Shown: one piece after another, positions 6,357 through 8,506 of the stretch
Position numbering within the stretch: position 1 is the first letter of the stretch
How the letters are laid out: each line of letters opens with the position of its first letter
Assembly (NCBI GenBank): GCA_900770295.1
Contig: CAAGJQ010000142.1
Coordinates: 1-8,506, forward strand
DNA: 8,506 bases
Direction: 5' to 3'
Source: an uncultured Oscillibacter sp.
Lineage (GTDB): Bacteria; Bacillota; Clostridia; Oscillospirales; Oscillospiraceae
Notes under the pieces: generated by a model
Databases searched by the model: none
What the model was told of the DNA's origin: nothing
What the model saw: the letters and a program-made list of their open reading frames with translations, nothing else
Translations under genes and position numbers: made by a program

Positions 6357-6368
6357 AAGGTACTTGTG

Positions 6369-6397
6369 ATTATACAGCGCTTTTCTCTCTCCCGCAA
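6369..6397 (-). promoter_or_regulatory. Likely cca promoter
   Basis: The minus strand has TTGCGG (6392-6397), a 17-bp spacer and a perfect TATAAT (6369-6374), with a start near 6362. A second minus-strand TATAAT at 6349-6354 lacks a good -35. The start supports translation of cca from 6307. Confidence 0.55.
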
Positions 6398-6414
6398 TGT
6401 GAAAAGCTGTTTTT
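6374..6414 (+). promoter_or_regulatory. Terminator-like hairpin in the murC leader
   Basis: In the plus-strand leader, ACAG plus CTTTTC (6374-6385, with a 2-nt bulge) can pair with GAAAAGCTGT (6401-6410), followed by TTTT (6411-6414). The stem is AU-rich and the 15-nt loop is large. It could be a weak attenuator just ahead of the murC ribosome binding site, or a chance fold. Confidence 0.28.
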
Positions 6415-6432
6415 GAAAGGAAGACCGTTTCC

Positions 6433-7815
6433 ATGATGAACAATCCGAATCCCATTCGTGATTATCTGGTCCCCGGCAAGCGCGTCCACCTGGTGGGCAT
6501 CGGCGGCGTGTCCATGTGCCCCCTGGCCGAGGTGCTGAGGGGCATGGGCCTGACTGTCCAGGGCTCCGACATGGCCGACAGCGACACCGTGAAGCACCTG
6601 CGCTCCCTGGGCATCTCCGTGGCCATCGGCCACAACGCGGAGAACCTGGGCGACTGCGACTTTGTGGTCCGCACCGCAGCCGTCCACGACAGTAACCCGG
6701 AGATCTCCGGCGCCGTGGCCCGGGGCATCCCCGTCTATGAGCGTGCCCAGGCATGGGGGGCGATTATGCAGCACTACCCCAACGCCCTGTGCGTCTCCGG
6801 CACCCACGGCAAGACCACCACCACCTCCATGTGCACCCATATCTTCATGGCGGCCCAGGCGGACCCCACCGTCATGATCGGCGGCACCCTGCCGCTGCTC
6901 CACTCCGGCTACCGGGTAGGCCACGGCGACACCATCATTCTGGAGTCCTGCGAGTACTGCAACAGCTTCCTGTGCTTCTATCCCACGGTGGCGGTGATTT
7001 TGAACGTAGAGGCCGACCATCTGGACTTTTTCAAGGACCTGAACGACATCGAGCACTCCTTCCACAAGTTCGCCGAGCTGGTCCCCAAGGCCGGGCACGT
7101 GGTGGTCAATGTGGATAACCAGGGTGCCGTGGACTCCGTGGCCGGTGTGGACCGCCCCATTTTCACCTTCGGCCTGGATCACCCCGCCGACTGCACCGCC
7201 GCCAACCTGACAGATGTGGACGGTGCTCCCTCCTTCGACGTCATGGTCCACGGGGAGAAGTACGCCCATGTAAACCTCCACGTCTACGGCCATCACAACG
7301 TGCTCAACGCTCTGGCCGCTGCCTCCGCAGCCTACGTGCTGGACATTCCCGGCAAGGCTGTGGAAGAGGGCCTTGCCGCCTTCACCGGCGCCGGACGCCG
7401 CTTTGAGCACAAGGGCACCTACAACGGCGCCGAAATCTACGACGACTACGCCCACCACCCCGACGAACTCCACGCCCTGCTGACCACCGCCAGGGAACTG
7501 GGCTACAAGCGCCTGGTGGTGGCCTTCCAGCCCCACACCTACACCCGCACCGCCAAGCTCTTCGACCGCTTTGTGGAGGAACTGAAGCTGGCGGATGTGG
7601 CGATTCTGGCGGAGATCTACGCCGCCCGGGAGCAGAACACTTTGGGCATCTCCTCTTCCGATCTGTGCCGCAACATTCCCGGCTCCGTCTACTGCTCCAC
7701 GCTGGACAAAGTGACAGACCAGCTGCGGAAGATCGCCCAGCCCGGCGATCTGATTTTGACCGTGGGCGCCGGTGATATCTATCGGGCCGGCGAAAAACTG
7801 CTGAAAAAGGACTAA
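6433..7815 (+). CDS. murC: UDP-N-acetylmuramate–L-alanine ligase
   Basis: A 460-residue Mur ligase of normal length. It joins L-alanine to UDP-MurNAc with ATP, the first peptide-stem step of peptidoglycan synthesis, in the cytoplasm. The N-terminal UDP-binding domain has VGIGGVSMCPLAEVL (21-35) and QGSD (43-46). The central ATPase domain has the P-loop GTHGKTTTTSM (123-133), ESCEYCNSFL (171-180), typical of MurC, and EADHLDFF (193-200). HHNVLNALAA (287-296) and GAGRRFEHKG (319-328) follow. The C-terminal domain has DDYAHHP (337-343) and ends near VGAGDIY (444-450). AGGAAG lies 9 bp before the ATG; the second codon is also ATG and could be used. Codon use is very strongly C-ending, as expected for a well-expressed gene. 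The deacylase gene follows after 6 bp. Confidence 0.97.
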   Translation: MMNNPNPIRDYLVPGKRVHLVGIGGVSMCPLAEVLRGMGLTVQGSDMADSDTVKHLRSLGISVAIGHNAENLGDCDFVVRTAAVHDSNPEISGAVARGIPVYERAQAWGAIMQHYPNALCVSGTHGKTTTTSMCTHIFMAAQADPTVMIGGTLPLLHSGYRVGHGDTIILESCEYCNSFLCFYPTVAVILNVEADHLDFFKDLNDIEHSFHKFAELVPKAGHVVVNVDNQGAVDSVAGVDRPIFTFGLDHPADCTAANLTDVDGAPSFDVMVHGEKYAHVNLHVYGHHNVLNALAAASAAYVLDIPGKAVEEGLAAFTGAGRRFEHKGTYNGAEIYDDYAHHPDELHALLTTARELGYKRLVVAFQPHTYTRTAKLFDRFVEELKLADVAILAEIYAAREQNTLGISSSDLCRNIPGSVYCSTLDKVTDQLRKIAQPGDLILTVGAGDIYRAGEKLLKKD

Positions 7816-7821
7816 AGAGAA

Positions 7822-8361
7822 ATGGAAGTTTCCGCACTGTATCACAACACCCGCCCGAAGGGCGAACTGCTTCCCCAGGAGGAGGCCGCTTTCGGCATTC
7901 TGGAGTCTCTGGCCATCGACTATGACCGGGTATCCAGCGAGCCCGCCGACACCATGGAAAAATGCGCCGCCGTCAGTGAGGTGCTGGGCGTGCCGATCTG
8001 CAAGAACCTGTTTCTCTGCAACCGGCAGAAAACCCAGTTCTATCTGCTGTGCATGGGGCCCGACAAACCCTTTCACACCAAGGACCTGAGCCATCAGATC
8101 GGCTCCGCCCGGCTGTCCTTCGCCCCGGAGGACTCCCTTTGGGAGCTGCTCCGCTGCACCCCCGGCTCCGCCACCATCCTGGGCCTGATGAACGATAAAG
8201 AGCACCAGGTCCGCCTGCTGATGGAGCGGGAGGTCTACAAGGCGGAGTACCTGAGCTGCCACCCCTGCATCTGCACCAGCAGCCTGAAGCTGAAAACCGC
8301 TGATATTCTCCATAAATTCTTACCTCACACAGGGCATGAGGTCACGGTAGTCGACCTTTAA
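7822..8361 (+). CDS. ProXp-ala/PrdX-type aminoacyl-tRNA deacylase (YbaK-fold)
   Basis: A 179-residue stand-alone editing protein of the INS/YbaK superfamily. The best family match is PrdX (ProXp-ala), which removes alanine wrongly attached to tRNA-Pro. Supporting segments are PICKNLFLCNRQ (58-69) with the conserved lysine Lys61, GSARLSFAPEDSLWELL (94-110), TPGSATILGLMND (113-125) and the C-terminal HP motif (147-148). Family members usually have Asn three residues after HP (HPxxNT); here it is Cys151, a possible substrate-pocket change. The start has only a moderate AAAAAGG (7804-7810) inside the end of murC, so coupling to murC is likely. Other members of the superfamily act on Cys- or Ala-charged tRNAs, so the exact substrate is uncertain. 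Confidence 0.82.
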   Translation: MEVSALYHNTRPKGELLPQEEAAFGILESLAIDYDRVSSEPADTMEKCAAVSEVLGVPICKNLFLCNRQKTQFYLLCMGPDKPFHTKDLSHQIGSARLSFAPEDSLWELLRCTPGSATILGLMNDKEHQVRLLMEREVYKAEYLSCHPCICTSSLKLKTADILHKFLPHTGHEVTVVDL

Positions 8362-8381
8362 AACACGGGAAAACCCGCTGT
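8362..8381 (+). terminator. Hairpin after the deacylase, lacking its T-run
   Basis: Immediately after the stop codon, ACACGGG and CCCGCTGT can form a short stem around an AAAA loop (core CGGG 8366-8369 / CCCG 8374-8377, one bulged C). This is terminator shape, but the expected T-run is replaced by ACGAAATG. The loss coincides with the proposed insertion-sequence edge at about 8379. Confidence 0.4.
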
Positions 8382-8420
8382 ACGAAATGAACAGGACCAG
8401 TAAAAACGGACAATAGACAA

Positions 8421-8462
8421 AATACCCCCTGATGTAGGAAAATAACTACGTCAGGGGGTATT
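8421..8462 (+). promoter_or_regulatory. Long hairpin covering the ribosome binding site of the edge gene
   Basis: Arms 8421-8437 and 8446-8462 pair over 17 bp (core TACCCCCTGA/TCAGGGGGTA, one G-U pair) with an 8-nt AT-rich loop. The right arm contains AGGGGG (8453-8458), which is 7 bp before the GTG at 8466. On plus-strand RNA it is not followed by a U-run. On the minus strand it is followed by TTGTCTATT, so weak leftward termination is possible. A role in hiding the ribosome binding site fits better. Confidence 0.8.
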
Positions 8463-8465
8463 ACT

Positions 8466-8506
8466 GTGTCAAAGAGAGATTACGCACATATTAAGATTCT
8501 GGAACC
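8466..8506 (+). CDS. Start of a transposase-like gene, cut by the window edge
   Basis: From GTG at 8466 the frame reads VSKRDYAHIKILE and runs off the window. The start resembles the N-terminus of small helix-turn-helix OrfA proteins of IS3-type elements (basic, then an aromatic/HIKxLE segment). AGGGGG 7 bp upstream is a good ribosome binding site. Thirteen residues are too few for a firm family call; the assignment rests partly on the IS-like sequence just upstream. Confidence 0.45.
   Translation, partial: MSKRDYAHIKILE

Larger units (their letters stand above)
8379..8506 (+). mobile_element. Probable left end of an IS3-like insertion sequence (partial)
   Basis: The sequence from TGTACG (8379) onward looks like an IS end. 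It begins with TG, holds two similar short blocks (CAGGACCAGTA and ACGGACAATAG, 8392-8416) that could be transposase-binding repeats, then a long hairpin, then an open frame starting with a basic, transposase-OrfA-like peptide. Composition also changes from GC-rich coding DNA to AT-rich DNA. The other end and the target duplication lie outside the window, so the family assignment and exact boundary are tentative. Confidence 0.5.

Noticed and set aside
6370..8313. 647-codon minus-strand frame opposite murC and the deacylase
   Set aside because: Strikingly long, but Gly/Val/His/Gln-rich without a domain, starting inside the deacylase gene. The strong C-ending codon bias of murC removes stops from the antisense frame.
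8414..8442. TAGACA as -35 of a promoter for the edge gene
   Set aside because: Five of six matches, but no acceptable -10 at 16-18 bp.

Overview
The window looks like chromosomal housekeeping DNA from a GC-rich, endospore-forming Firmicute, most likely of the Oscillospiraceae/Flavonifractor–Oscillibacter type. This inference rests on three things: dipicolinate synthase genes (spore formation), strong AGGAGG-type ribosome binding sites, and coding regions rich in G/C-ending codons next to AT-rich control regions. The species cannot be fixed from the sequence alone.

Left edge (1-497): no convincing gene. It holds a leftward promoter array. There is a perfect TTGACA-17-TATAAT promoter with A-tracts just upstream, and behind it two degenerate copies of an ~88 bp unit that repeat the -35 region, plus a further upstream promoter. 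The architecture resembles a ribosomal RNA operon promoter, but the transcribed gene lies outside the window.

498-2595 (minus strand): dpaA and dpaB (dipicolinate synthase subunits A and B, overlapping by 4 bp) are followed downstream by a TetR/AcrR-family regulator. A hairpin between dpaB and tetR overlaps the likely tetR promoter.

2645-3950: a plus-strand pair, a YjjG-type HAD nucleotidase and a small HD-domain phosphohydrolase, ends at a strong bidirectional terminator. It converges on a minus-strand operon (3946-6307) made of cca (tRNA nucleotidyltransferase, itself with an HD domain) and a second, larger HD-domain phosphohydrolase.

6328-8377: cca and murC diverge from a compact region where their likely promoters overlap. 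murC (UDP-MurNAc:L-alanine ligase) is followed after 6 bp by a ProXp-ala/PrdX-type aminoacyl-tRNA deacylase, probably in one operon.

Right edge (about 8379-8506): probably the left end of an insertion sequence inserted directly behind the deacylase gene. It has a 17-bp hairpin whose right arm contains the ribosome binding site of a truncated transposase-like reading frame.

I found no clear sign of a wholly new system. The most interesting points are the duplicated promoter array, the overlapping cca/murC promoters, the cluster of HD-domain enzymes, and the IS end with a hairpin that could shut off translation of transcripts entering from outside.
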